Assembly (NCBI RefSeq): GCF_033193315.1
Contig: NZ_CP136187.1
Span: 1,364,001 to 1,428,000 of the forward strand
DNA length: 64,000 nt
Direction of reading: 5' to 3'
Source: Agathobaculum sp. NTUH-O15-33
GTDB taxonomy: Bacteria; Bacillota; Clostridia; Oscillospirales; Butyricicoccaceae
Shown: positions 36,605 through 44,598 of the stretch, one piece after another
Layout: every line of letters begins with the position of its first letter
Position numbering within the stretch: the stretch's first letter is position 1
Notes under the pieces: model-generated
The model's input: the letters and a program-made list of their open reading frames with translations, nothing else
Told to the model about the DNA's origin: nothing
Database searches by the model: none
Translations under genes and position numbers: made by a program

Positions 36605-38560
36605 GTGCATGTCATGAGATGGAATATTGCGGCGGAAGCGATCTCCATGGTGATGCTCGGCATCATCTGGGTTTACGCCCGAAAGGGAAGCCATCTTCCC
36701 ACACTGAAAAACAGGATGTTTCAGGGGTGCCTGCTGGTTACCTTTAGCGCGATTCTGACGAATATCCTGTCCACGCTGATGATCTACCGGTATGACGAAA
36801 TTCCGCTTTGGCTGACCGGGCTGGTCACCACGGTCTATTATGTTTTGACGCCGCTGATGGGGCTGGCCTATTTCCTTTACACGGTGTCGGTCATCTATCC
36901 GGACGCGCAGGACGGGCAGCTGCGGCGCGTCGTCGGCGTTTGGCTGCTGCCCGGCGCGGCTTACGCGCTCATGGTGCTGGTAAACCCGTTCACGCACAGC
37001 CTGTTTACCATCGACGAGGCGCGGGGCTATGAACGGGGCCGGTTGGTGTTCGTCACCTATTTGATCTTTTACGCCTACTGTTTGGCAAGCATCGTGGTCA
37101 CCGTGTACAATCACCGCCGCATCGACCGGAAGATCTACCGCATTCTCGCGGCGTTTCCCGTACTGGCGGTGCTGGTCATTCTGGTGCAGCAGCTTTATCC
37201 GGATGTGATCCTGTCCGGTTCGGCGGCGACCTGCGCGCTGCTGATTATTTACCTGCACCTGCAAAACAAGCAGATATCGGTCGATTATCTGACGGGCGTG
37301 CCCAACCGGCAGGAGCTTTTGAACATGCTGGGCTATATGATTAAGCGCGCGCCGAACAAACGCTTTGTGCTGGTCGTGGTATCGCTGCGCGATTTTCGCA
37401 TCATCAACAACACCTGCGGCCAAATCACGGGGGACGAGTTCCTGAAAGAGGTGTGCCGTTTTTTAGTGCAGGCCGGGCCGCGCGACAATGTGTACCGCTT
37501 CAGCGGGGATGAATTCGCCTTGCTTTTTACCAATGAGAACGTCGAGCAGATCAAGCGGTGCGTGCGGAGCGTTCAGTCCCGCATGACGCAGCCGTGGCAT
37601 GCGGCGGATTACCGCTTTGTCCTTTCCGCCGTCATGGGCGTTATCTCCTACAATCGGGGCGATACGCTGGAAAAGACCGTCAGCGCGATCGAATACGCCG
37701 TATACGAAGCGAAAACGGGAAAATTCGGACAGGTCTGCTACTGCGATCAAAAAATGCTGGAAAAGCTGGAACGCAGGCGCAGGATCATACAGGTGCTGCG
37801 CGAGCAGCTCGCGCGGCAGAGCTTTGAAATGTATTACCAGCCCATCTATTCGGTTAAGACCGGCACCTTCCGCTATGCGGAATCGCTCATGCGCATCCCG
37901 CATTCGCCCATCGGGCCGCTCATGCCGTTTGAATTCATCCCCATCGCGGAGGAGACCGGCCTGATCGCCGAGATCACCTACGTGGTGCTGGATAAGGTGT
38001 GCCAATATATCAACCGCCTTTTGGCAAAGGGGATCGATGTGGGGGCCATCCACGTCAATTTTTCCGGCGTGCAGTTTAACCAGCCCGATCTGGCCGGGCG
38101 GGTGCTGGAAATCATCCGCAGGAACAACACGCCGCCGGGCGCGATCGTGATCGAGTTCACCGAAAGCACGCTGGCCGAAAGCACGCAGGTCGTCACCGCG
38201 TTTGCGATGGAGATGATGCAGTACGGCATCAAAATGGGTCTGGACGACTTCGGCACGGGGTATTCCAACATCGCGTCCGTCATCAACATTCCGTTCGGCA
38301 CGGTCAAGCTCGATAAAAGTCTGGTCTGGGTGTCCATGGAAAGTGAAAAATCCGCGCTGGCGATCAAAAACCTGTCCCGCACGTTCACGGAGCTGGGCAT
38401 GAAGGTGGTGGCGGAGGGCGTGGAGACCGATGCGCAGCGGCAGCTCGTCGTCGATTTCGGCGTGGATCAGATTCAGGGCTTTTACTACGCAAAGCCCATG
38501 CCGGCCGATGAAATGGAGGATTTTATGCTGAAGCATCAGGGGGATACGCATGGCGATTAA
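36605..38560 (+). CDS. Membrane GGDEF-EAL cyclic di-GMP protein
   Basis: The 651-residue protein has about seven hydrophobic segments in residues 5-220, then a GGDEF domain (about 225-380) and an EAL domain (about 395-645). The active-site motif of the first is RFSGDEFALLF (SGDEF instead of GGDEF). The second has YAESLMRI (ESL for EAL), VIEFTEST, DDFGTGYSN, KLDKSLV and EGVETDAQ, so phosphodiesterase residues are kept. It is most likely a c-di-GMP phosphodiesterase; cyclase activity is uncertain. GTG 36605 is 8 bases from GGGGGG; ATG 36614 is the alternative. It overlaps the CorA gene by 11 bases. Confidence 0.9.
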   Translation: MHVMRWNIAAEAISMVMLGIIWVYARKGSHLPTLKNRMFQGCLLVTFSAILTNILSTLMIYRYDEIPLWLTGLVTTVYYVLTPLMGLAYFLYTVSVIYPDAQDGQLRRVVGVWLLPGAAYALMVLVNPFTHSLFTIDEARGYERGRLVFVTYLIFYAYCLASIVVTVYNHRRIDRKIYRILAAFPVLAVLVILVQQLYPDVILSGSAATCALLIIYLHLQNKQISVDYLTGVPNRQELLNMLGYMIKRAPNKRFVLVVVSLRDFRIINNTCGQITGDEFLKEVCRFLVQAGPRDNVYRFSGDEFALLFTNENVEQIKRCVRSVQSRMTQPWHAADYRFVLSAVMGVISYNRGDTLEKTVSAIEYAVYEAKTGKFGQVCYCDQKMLEKLERRRRIIQVLREQLARQSFEMYYQPIYSVKTGTFRYAESLMRIPHSPIGPLMPFEFIPIAEETGLIAEITYVVLDKVCQYINRLLAKGIDVGAIHVNFSGVQFNQPDLAGRVLEIIRRNNTPPGAIVIEFTESTLAESTQVVTAFAMEMMQYGIKMGLDDFGTGYSNIASVINIPFGTVKLDKSLVWVSMESEKSALAIKNLSRTFTELGMKVVAEGVETDAQRQLVVDFGVDQIQGFYYAKPMPADEMEDFMLKHQGDTHGD

Positions 38561-39473
38561 GTATCGGCTCGGCTCCCGCCTTGTGGCGGAGGGGGCGGCG
38601 GCGCATAACGCCGCGGACAGCGCGTGCGCGCTCGTCGAGGTGCTGAGCGGGGAAGAGGCGAACGCCGAACCAAGGCTTGTCAAAGAGGTGTTCCCCTTTG
38701 TCAAGCGGCGGCAGGACACGCACTTTTCCAAGATCGAGGTGCACGCGGATTTTCTGTACGGCGCCTTTGCGATCCCGGCGAAAAAGGGCGGCAGCGGCAC
38801 GCATTTCAGCTATATCGTATTCCGGGACAGCGTGATTTTTATCGACGACAGCGGTTTTGTGAAAAAGCAGCTGCAAACGATGGGGCAAACCATCGTGCGC
38901 GAAAAGTGCGGTCTGGGCTTTTTCCTTTCGGATTTTATCGATCTGCTCATTTCGGACGACCTGTTGTTTTTGACCGGCGTGGAAAGCCAGCTCGCCCATA
39001 TGGAGGACGAGGTGTACGAGGGCGCGCCGGAAAATTTCAGCCACCGCGTCATGGCTTGCCGCAGGCGCGTGGTGAAGTTCGCGCACTATTATTTGCAGCT
39101 TTTGGATATCGGCAACATCTTGCAGCGGGACGATCTCGGATTTTTCACGGCGTACGAGCAGCAGTCGTTCGACCGCCTTGTCGGGCACGTCGGCCGTTTG
39201 CACAGCGAAACGATGCTGCTGCGGGAATACTGCACGCAGGTGGGCGAGGTCTATCAGTCCCAGCTCGATATCCATCAAAATAAAATCATGAAGATTCTGA
39301 CCATCGTCACCACGATCTTTCTGCCGCTCACGCTGATCGTGGGCTGGTACGGCATGAATTTTACCAATATGCCCGAGCTGCGCTGGCAGTACGGCTATCC
39401 GGCCATGATCTTGCTCAGCGCAGTCATCGTCGTGTGGTGCGTTCATATCTGTCGAAAAAAGCATTTTTTCTAA
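38550..39473 (+). CDS. CorA-family divalent cation transporter
   Basis: The 307-residue protein has the CorA layout: a large cytoplasmic N-terminal domain, a long helix (about 150-245), and two C-terminal membrane helices. The pore signature is WYGMNFTNMPE near residue 270. The final helix ends in the basic CRKKHFF. Magnesium is the usual ion, though some members move Co, Ni or Zn. The start overlaps the stop of the GGDEF-EAL gene, so the two are probably cotranscribed. Confidence 0.93.
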   Translation: MAIKYRLGSRLVAEGAAAHNAADSACALVEVLSGEEANAEPRLVKEVFPFVKRRQDTHFSKIEVHADFLYGAFAIPAKKGGSGTHFSYIVFRDSVIFIDDSGFVKKQLQTMGQTIVREKCGLGFFLSDFIDLLISDDLLFLTGVESQLAHMEDEVYEGAPENFSHRVMACRRRVVKFAHYYLQLLDIGNILQRDDLGFFTAYEQQSFDRLVGHVGRLHSETMLLREYCTQVGEVYQSQLDIHQNKIMKILTIVTTIFLPLTLIVGWYGMNFTNMPELRWQYGYPAMILLSAVIVVWCVHICRKKHFF

Positions 39474-39493
39474 GCAAGGCTTGCCGCAAAAAT

Positions 39494-40159
39494 TCAAATA
39501 TGGTGGCCGGTCAGGCAAAAGTGGTTTTTGTTCACCGTCAGCAAACCGTCGCGCTGCATTTTTCCAAGCTCGCCTGAGAGCGCGCTGCGGTCCACGCTCA
39601 GATAATCGGCAAGCTGCTGGCGGTTGAAGGGAATTTCAAATTCGTTTTTGCCCTGACGCAGCGCCTGCTCGGACAGGTAGGAGAGCAGCCGCCCGCGTAT
39701 GGTTTTGGAAGAGGTGTGAAAAATACGCCGCGACAGAATCAGATTCTTCTGCGCCGCGATGCGGAGCAGGTTGCGGATCAGCCGCGTATGGTGCGCGCAG
39801 GCGTTCGGGCATGTTTGAAGCAGGCGGCTGACATCCAGAAACAAGATTTCGCAGTCCTCCGCCGCGATCACGCTCACCATCAGCGGTTCGCCGGGCACGC
39901 ACGCGTAGGATTCCGCGAACACCTGCCCCGGCCCCGCGTGGTCTAAAATGCTTCTGTTGCCCCATACATCGTCGTTTTCAATGCGCACCCCGCCCGACAG
40001 CACCAGCCCCATGCTCCGCGCCGGATCGCCCGCGCGGCAGATCACGCTGCCCTTCGACAGCTTTTTCAATACCGCGCCCAGACAGTCCAGCATGGCGCGC
40101 ACCTCTTCTTCATCAGCGCCGAAAAACAGCGGCGTTTTCGCTAAAAAAGAAACATTCAT
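39494..40159 (-). CDS. Crp/Fnr-family transcription regulator
   Basis: The 221-residue protein has a cyclic-nucleotide-binding-like domain (about 10-120) and a C-terminal HTH (NRQQLADYLSVDRSALSGELGKM, about 170-195). Cysteines occur in the sensor domain, but no clear four-Cys iron-sulfur motif is seen. ATG 40159 follows AAAGGAG. It is divergent from a ferredoxin gene, and a 16-bp palindrome lies in the shared intergenic region, the expected binding site. Confidence 0.92.
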   Translation of the reverse strand: MNVSFLAKTPLFFGADEEEVRAMLDCLGAVLKKLSKGSVICRAGDPARSMGLVLSGGVRIENDDVWGNRSILDHAGPGQVFAESYACVPGEPLMVSVIAAEDCEILFLDVSRLLQTCPNACAHHTRLIRNLLRIAAQKNLILSRRIFHTSSKTIRGRLLSYLSEQALRQGKNEFEIPFNRQQLADYLSVDRSALSGELGKMQRDGLLTVNKNHFCLTGHHI

Positions 40160-40171
40160 TTTTCGCTCCTT

Positions 40172-40187
40172 TGTTGTTATAACAACA
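40172..40187. promoter_or_regulatory. Crp/Fnr operator
   Basis: TGTTGTTATAACAACA is a perfect 16-bp palindrome between the Crp/Fnr gene and the ferredoxin gene. A -10-like TATACT at 40209-40214 puts the operator centre near -41 of a plus-strand start, the class II activator position. Confidence 0.7.
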
Positions 40188-40257
40188 GCTTTGCTGGTTT
40201 GATTTTAGTATACTGGGTTTACAAAGTCAAGCATGGCCCATAAAGGAGGAAATGAAA

Positions 40258-40965
40258 ATGCTTCGTAAGATTATTCAGATAGAGGAAGAAAAGTGCAACG
40301 GCTGCGGCCTGTGCGCCAAGGCCTGCCATGAGGGCGCGATCGGCATGGTGAACGGCAAAGCCCGCCTGCTGCGGGATGATTACTGCGACGGTCTGGGCGA
40401 TTGCCTGCCCACCTGTCCGACCGGGGCGATCACCTTTGTCCGGCGCGAAGCCGCCGCCTATGACGAAGCGGCGGTACAGGCGAACAAGGCAAAGAAGGAA
40501 TTGGGGGAACAGCCGCCGCTGCCCTGCGGCTGCCCGGGCAGTCAGTCCCGCGCGCTGGGCGGCGGGGAAGCGCCCGCCGCGGCCGCACCCGCGCCGGCGG
40601 CGTCCGCGCTGCGCCAGTGGCCGGTGCAGATCAAGCTGGCCCCGGTGAACGCGCCGTATTTTGACGGCGCGAACCTGCTGATCGCCGCCGACTGCGCCGC
40701 CTATGCCTATGGCAACTTTCATCAGGATTTTATGCGCGGCAAGGTCGCGCTGATCGGCTGCCCCAAGCTGGACGAGGGCGATTACAGCGAAAAGCTGACG
40801 GTCATCCTGCGCGAAAATAAGATCAAAAGTCTGACGGTCGTCCGCATGGAGGTACCGTGCTGCGGCGGCATCGAGCACGCGGCGGTCACGGCGCTGCAAA
40901 ACAGCGGCAAATTCATTCCGTGGCAGGTCGTCACCCTGTCGGTGGATGGACGCGTACTGGATTAA
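40258..40965 (+). CDS. 4Fe-4S ferredoxin-type protein
   Basis: The 235-residue protein has an N-terminal two-cluster ferredoxin domain: CNGCGLCAKAC near residue 13 and CDGLGDCLPTCPTGAI near residue 42. A flexible Ala/Pro-rich linker follows (about 85-115). The C-terminal domain has CCGGIEHA near residue 198. This layout occurs in clostridial ferredoxins next to Crp regulators and hybrid-cluster protein genes, although no hcp is present here. ATG 40258 sits 8 bases from AGGAGG. Electron transfer under redox or nitrosative stress is inferred from the regulator. Confidence 0.88.
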   Translation: MLRKIIQIEEEKCNGCGLCAKACHEGAIGMVNGKARLLRDDYCDGLGDCLPTCPTGAITFVRREAAAYDEAAVQANKAKKELGEQPPLPCGCPGSQSRALGGGEAPAAAAPAPAASALRQWPVQIKLAPVNAPYFDGANLLIAADCAAYAYGNFHQDFMRGKVALIGCPKLDEGDYSEKLTVILRENKIKSLTVVRMEVPCCGGIEHAAVTALQNSGKFIPWQVVTLSVDGRVLD

Positions 40966-40969
40966 AGTC

Positions 40970-41271
40970 AAAAAGGGCCGGGTGACCCCACCAATGTCAT
41001 TTCGTTAAGGGAAACGCATAGGAAAAAACAAGGGAATCACCGAGCTAGTAGGGCGCGACGCCTCGGCGCGCCGTCTCGAAGGGACGTAACACTTCCTGAG
41101 AAACCATGTCCCCTCGCTCGGCCATACCAGCCTGTTTGATGCTCCCACTTATCCCGGTGCTTCGCTCTCGGCGCGCCGAGGGCGGCGCGCCCTACATGTT
41201 CTGTGCTTGCGTTATCTTTTTATCTTGCCTGACCTTATCTTAAATGACATTGGGTTAATACCCGGCCCTTT
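40970..41271. terminator. Convergent-gene terminator, split by element copy B
   Basis: AAAGGGCCGGGT (40972-40983) and ACCCGGCCCTTT (41260-41271) are perfect 12-base inverted arms, now separated by the 261-base element. In the ancestral state they would form a bidirectional terminator between the ferredoxin and VIT1 genes. Confidence 0.75.
40992..41252. mobile_element. Inverted-repeat element copy B (CAATGTCATT family)
   Basis: The 261-base element has ends CAATGTCATTTCGTTAAGG and, inverted, CAATGTCATTTAAGATAAGG. Its interior includes GGCGCGCCG palindromes and no gene. It is closely similar to copy D at 56542. No clear target duplication is visible (about 5 of 10 positions match). It sits in the loop of the terminator around it. 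Confidence 0.75.
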
Positions 41272-41293
41272 CGCATGTTGCAGAGCGCGACCG

Positions 41294-42184
41294 TCAAAGC
41301 GCGTCGATGCCGAGCACGTTTTTCGCCACGATGCCGATCACGAAGGAGATCACCGCGACGGAAAGCGAGATCAGCGCCATTTCAAGAAAGTGCCTAAGGA
41401 AAGGCTCCTCCTTGGCTACCGACAGATAATAATTGAAAAACAGGATGATGAGCAGCACGGTCGTGATCATCACGGCGAAAGCGGCCACATACATGCCTGT
41501 GGGGAACAGCAGATAGGGCAGCACGAGCAGCGCCACCGTAATGAGATAGGCCGCGCCCGTGTACAGGCTGGATTTAAAAGCCGTGCTGTTGCCATCCGCC
41601 CGTTCGGCCAGATAGTTGGACGCCGCCATGGAAAGCGTGGCCGAAATGCCGGTGATGATGCCGGTCATGGCGACCAGCCGGGTGTTGGCCAGCGCAAAGG
41701 TCACGCCCGCGATCGCGCCGGTCAGCTCCACCAGCGCGTCGTTCAGGCCCAGCACCATCGAACCGACGTAGTGCAGCCGTTCCTCGTCCAGCATACCGTA
41801 AAGCTCTTTTTCGTGCGCGCGTTCGTCCTCCAGCATACGGGCCGCCTGCGGCAGCGTTTGCTTCATCTGCTCATAGCGGGCCTGACCGAGCCGTTCGTCC
41901 TTTTGCATCCGCTTTACGACAAAGGTAAAGCCTAATAGGATCGAAAGCAGCTTCAGTATCATCAGGCGCCAGCGGCTGGGCTTCCAGCTCTTCGCCGGAT
42001 AGGCCCTTCCAAACCGTCGCGTGCTTTTTTTTTCATCCGCCGCCATCTGCTCGAAAAGCTTGCGGTTTTGCTCGTCCTTCTGGCGGGTGGCCAAGTAGCC
42101 GTAAAGCAGCGCGCCGGTCTCTTCGTCAACCTGCGCCTTGCGCACGGCTTGCCGCATCGCGGGATCAAGTTTCGGTCTGTTCAT
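41294..42184 (-). CDS. Rubrerythrin-VIT1 family membrane protein
   Basis: The 296-residue protein joins an N-terminal ferritin-like helix bundle (about 1-140) with a VIT1/CCC1-type transporter domain (about 140-296, five membrane helices). The latter begins with GSMVLGLNDALVELTGAIAGVTFAL, the family signature. Such fusions are thought to move iron or manganese. ATG 42184 follows GGGGGTACG. Membrane helices lie near 145-165, 170-195, 210-230, 235-255 and 270-292. Confidence 0.9.
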   Translation of the reverse strand: MNRPKLDPAMRQAVRKAQVDEETGALLYGYLATRQKDEQNRKLFEQMAADEKKSTRRFGRAYPAKSWKPSRWRLMILKLLSILLGFTFVVKRMQKDERLGQARYEQMKQTLPQAARMLEDERAHEKELYGMLDEERLHYVGSMVLGLNDALVELTGAIAGVTFALANTRLVAMTGIITGISATLSMAASNYLAERADGNSTAFKSSLYTGAAYLITVALLVLPYLLFPTGMYVAAFAVMITTVLLIILFFNYYLSVAKEEPFLRHFLEMALISLSVAVISFVIGIVAKNVLGIDAL

Positions 42185-42321
42185 ATCGTACCCCCTGTGC
42201 TATAATAGCGGTAGCGGCGGCGCGTCGGAAGGGCTGGCGGCCGCGAAAATACCCCTTTTCTGTATTTTACCACGGTAGGGCGCTTTTTACCATAGCGGCG
42301 CCCGTGTGAAGGAGCGAAAAC

Positions 42322-42960
42322 ATGCATTCCACCCCACATAAGCTGCAAAATACCGCGCGTTCGTTTTCTTTTGTGTTCCTCCTCGGCCTGCTCGCGGGCG
42401 TAGTAACCAGACTTTCGGACTTTTTTCCGTACGAGGGGAGTCTGTGGAGCTTTGCCTCCATTGCCACGCTGTTCGGATTCTGGATGGTCACGGTCACGCT
42501 CGTCATCTGCTTTAGCTCGTCAAACGGTAATGCGGCGCTGAACGTGTTCCTGTACCTGTTTGGTATGACGCTTGCTTTTTACGGCCTGCAATACGTGCTC
42601 GGCTTGTTTTTGCCGCGTTTTTCGCAGGTATCCTTCCAGTGGAGCCTGTTTGCGATGTATACGGTGTTTTCGCTGGTTTGCGCCGTCATCAGCTTTGTGC
42701 TGTATTTCTGGAACCGGGGCGGGCTTGCGGGCAGCCTGCTGTACGCGCTGCCCGTCGCGGGGCTGGCGGCGGAAACGCTCGGCACGGGCGCTTACCTGTA
42801 TGTCCACCATATGCTGCTGTTTCAGTTTTTGTTCGATCTGGCCGGGGCGCTGGCGTTCGGCGTTTGCTTTTACCGCCGTGCGGCGCGCAAGGGACCCTAT
42901 CTGGTCACCGTAGCTGTCGTGGCGCTGATCGGTTATTTTCTGTTCTACCGCCCGTTTTGA
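42322..42960 (+). CDS. Polytopic membrane protein of unknown function
   Basis: The 212-residue protein has six or seven hydrophobic segments, beginning at residue 15 (FSFVFLLGLLAGVV) and ending with VAVVALIGYFLFY. No transporter motif is recognised. It starts after GAAGGAG and is followed closely by the deformylase gene, so the two may be cotranscribed. Confidence 0.8.
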   Translation: MHSTPHKLQNTARSFSFVFLLGLLAGVVTRLSDFFPYEGSLWSFASIATLFGFWMVTVTLVICFSSSNGNAALNVFLYLFGMTLAFYGLQYVLGLFLPRFSQVSFQWSLFAMYTVFSLVCAVISFVLYFWNRGGLAGSLLYALPVAGLAAETLGTGAYLYVHHMLLFQFLFDLAGALAFGVCFYRRAARKGPYLVTVAVVALIGYFLFYRPF

Positions 42961-42996
42961 TAATATAAGTGCCGGCCAATGCAAAGGAGTAAAGCC

Positions 42997-43407
42997 ATGG
43001 TAAGACCGATCATGAAGGACGAAGCGTTTTTAAAGCAGCCCTCGGAACCCGCGGTCGAAGCGGACATGCCTGTCGCGCGTGATCTGCTGGACACGCTGAA
43101 AGCCAATGCGTCGCACTGCGTGGGCATGGCCGCGAACATGATCGGCGAGACAAAGCGCATCATTGCCGTGGACGACGAAGGCGGCTATCTATTGATGTTC
43201 AACCCCGAGATCATCGAGCGCAGCGGGCCTTATGAAGCAGAGGAAGGGTGCCTGTCCCTGACCGGCACACGCAAAACCACACGCTATAAAAAGATAACCG
43301 TGCGCTATCAAAACCGCGTTTTCCGCGAGCGGGAGCGCACCTTCCGCGACTGGACGGCGCAAATCGTCCAGCACGAGATCGACCACTGCAACGGCGTGAT
43401 TATATAA
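42997..43407 (+). CDS. def: Peptide deformylase
   Basis: The 136-residue enzyme removes the formyl group from nascent proteins. It carries the three deformylase motifs: VGMAANMIG (in place of GxGLAAxQ), EGCLSL with the metal-binding Cys, and QHEIDHCNG with two metal-binding His and the catalytic Glu. The Asn variant in motif 1 is a recurring clostridial subtype. ATG 42997 follows AAAGGAG; an ATG at 42979 overlaps that site. Confidence 0.93.
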   Translation: MVRPIMKDEAFLKQPSEPAVEADMPVARDLLDTLKANASHCVGMAANMIGETKRIIAVDDEGGYLLMFNPEIIERSGPYEAEEGCLSLTGTRKTTRYKKITVRYQNRVFRERERTFRDWTAQIVQHEIDHCNGVII

Positions 43408-43450
43408 GGGCATTTTGTCAAGAGGAATTTTTTTAGGGGTGGAACGAAAA

Positions 43451-43613
43451 AAAAGGGACTGCCGCGCGACGCAATGTCATTCAGATAAGGTCAGGCAAGA
43501 GAAAAAGGTAACGCAAGCACAAAACATGTAGGGCGCGAGAAGGTGAATCCCTTGTTTTTTTTCATGCGTTTCCCTTAACGAAATGACATTGGCCGCGTGG
43601 CAGTCCCCTTTTT
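43451..43613. terminator. Terminator split by element copy C
   Basis: AAAAGGGACTGCCGCGCG (43451-43468) is an inverted partner of CCGCGTGGCAGTCCCCTTTTT (43593 onward), separated only by element C. The arms would form a bidirectional terminator between the convergent deformylase and DUF6809 genes. Confidence 0.65.
43472..43591. mobile_element. Inverted-repeat element copy C (short, internally deleted)
   Basis: The 120-base element has the same ends as copies B and D, in reverse orientation, but lacks most of the interior. The flanking sequences GCCGCGCGAC and GCCGCGTGGC match at 8 of 10 positions, a possible decayed target duplication offset by one base. Confidence 0.65.
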
Positions 43614-43630
43614 GCGGTCTATTCATTTTC

Positions 43631-43921
43631 TCAATCTGTCAATCGCTTTTCTTTAAAGCCATATATGTCAATCATCATCAGCACACCCATACAAAAGCTG
43701 TATTCAAAAAGGTCTACCTCTTCGATTATGCTGCATTGCGCTTGCAGGTTTCCCATTTCTTCAAACTTGTTATACTCTTCGGGAGATAACAGTTTTTCAA
43801 AATGCTTTTTTATGTCGCTGATTTTTCGCGTAAGTGGGGTATAGGCGGGGTCTTGTGTGCGTCCGCGTTCCCACGGTACAAGGTTGCCGAAATACAGGTC
43901 ATACATAGAGGACTTGCTCAT
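43631..43921 (-). CDS. DUF6809-like small protein
   Basis: The 96-residue protein has the pattern DLYFGNLVPWER near the start and EEVDLFEYSFCMGVLMMIDIYG near the end, as in the DUF6809 group of clostridial proteins. It is acidic and helical, with no signal peptide. Its start overlaps the stop of the upstream 57-residue gene as ATGA, so the two are coupled. Function is unknown. Confidence 0.78.
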   Translation of the reverse strand: MSKSSMYDLYFGNLVPWERGRTQDPAYTPLTRKISDIKKHFEKLLSPEEYNKFEEMGNLQAQCSIIEEVDLFEYSFCMGVLMMIDIYGFKEKRLTD

Positions 43922-44091
43922 TCGTTCGCCCCCTTGCTAAGAATAAATTCCTCGTCGTTCCGTTTCGCGTCAAGTGCTACAGCGGTTTGATCTATGGTAT
44001 CGATAGCTTTCCTGTATTCGGGATTTCCACGGTATATCGCGGGGTTGACACACAGTGCATCATCCGCAAACGCGTCTAAAATTTTTCCCAT
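43918..44091 (-). CDS. 57-residue protein coupled to the DUF6809-like gene
   Basis: On the minus strand the frame starts at ATG 44091, preceded by GAAAGGAC, and encodes a product beginning MGKILDAFADDALCVNPAIY and ending LSKGANE. Its stop overlaps the next ATG. Composition and the ATGA coupling support it. Function is unknown. Confidence 0.72.
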   Translation of the reverse strand: MGKILDAFADDALCVNPAIYRGNPEYRKAIDTIDQTAVALDAKRNDEEFILSKGANE

Positions 44092-44127
44092 TCAAATTTT
44101 GTCCTTTCTTGGTGGTTCCGATATTGC

Positions 44128-44242
44128 TTGAAAGGGAAGACGACGCATGATATAATATTTACGTCGCTTTTGCTTTCGGGCAACAGTCGGCTGGGGAAGT
44201 GGCGTGTATCTTTGTTGGAGTGCGCCGCTTCCTTTTATTTTT
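44128..44242 (+). ncRNA. Candidate small RNA with own promoter and terminator
   Basis: A near-consensus promoter (TTGAAA 44128-44133, 17-base spacer, TATAAT 44151-44156) points to a start near 44163. About 30 bases later begins a hairpin, GGAAGTGGCG (44195-44204) with CGCCGCTTCC (44223-44232), followed by TTTTATTTTT. The transcript would be about 80 bases, with no ORF, and overlaps the 3' end of the RHH gene on the other strand. The promoter could alternatively serve nothing in the plus direction, since no gene follows before 44599. Confidence 0.45.
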
Positions 44243-44417
44243 GTTCTTGTAGGCTCTCATACAAAGTCTGAACACCACGCCGCAAAACTTCCGAGCGTGT
44301 TATACTGAGTTTTTTCATGCAGAACTCAATTTTTTCCATTGTATCTTTGTCGGCTCTTGTTTTGATTTGGGTGTCTAATGGCTTTTCCGGGTGAGGGCCA
44401 GGTTTTTTTCGTGCCAA
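44235..44417 (-). CDS. Ribbon-helix-helix type DNA-binding protein
   Basis: The 60-residue protein begins MARKKPGPHPEKPLDTQIKT and then has TMEKIEFCMKKLSITRSEVLRRG, a strand followed by two helices as in RHH (CopG/Arc-like) proteins. The start is TTG 44417, with GGAGGTGA about 9 bases upstream. Similar small proteins are widespread in Clostridia, often beside mobile genes. The target is unknown. Confidence 0.78.
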   Translation of the reverse strand: MARKKPGPHPEKPLDTQIKTRADKDTMEKIEFCMKKLSITRSEVLRRGVQTLYESLQEQK

Positions 44418-44598
44418 TAAACTTCACCTCCATTTTGGGGCACAAGTTAATCTTACAACTTGGGGCCCAAAATGTCAAGCGTTGTCTTTATCCAAGTCTT
44501 TTATTTATTTTCACGCAGGGCTTGCTTTTATAGCTAATTTATTTTATAATTAAATTAATATATATAATAAATAAACGCAAAGGAAAGGAAGGAGCAAG

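Noticed and set aside
37463..38800. A 445-residue minus-strand frame opposite the GGDEF-EAL and CorA genes
   Set aside because: It is antisense to clearly conserved domains, contains many His/Arg-rich low-complexity stretches typical of GC-rich shadow frames, and has no ribosome site.
40992..41252. A target duplication for element copy B
   Set aside because: Only about 5 of 10 flanking bases match, so no duplication is claimed.
44128..44156. Reading the 44128 promoter as the promoter for the 57-residue gene
   Set aside because: That gene is on the minus strand; the TTGAAA-17-TATAAT match is on the plus strand.
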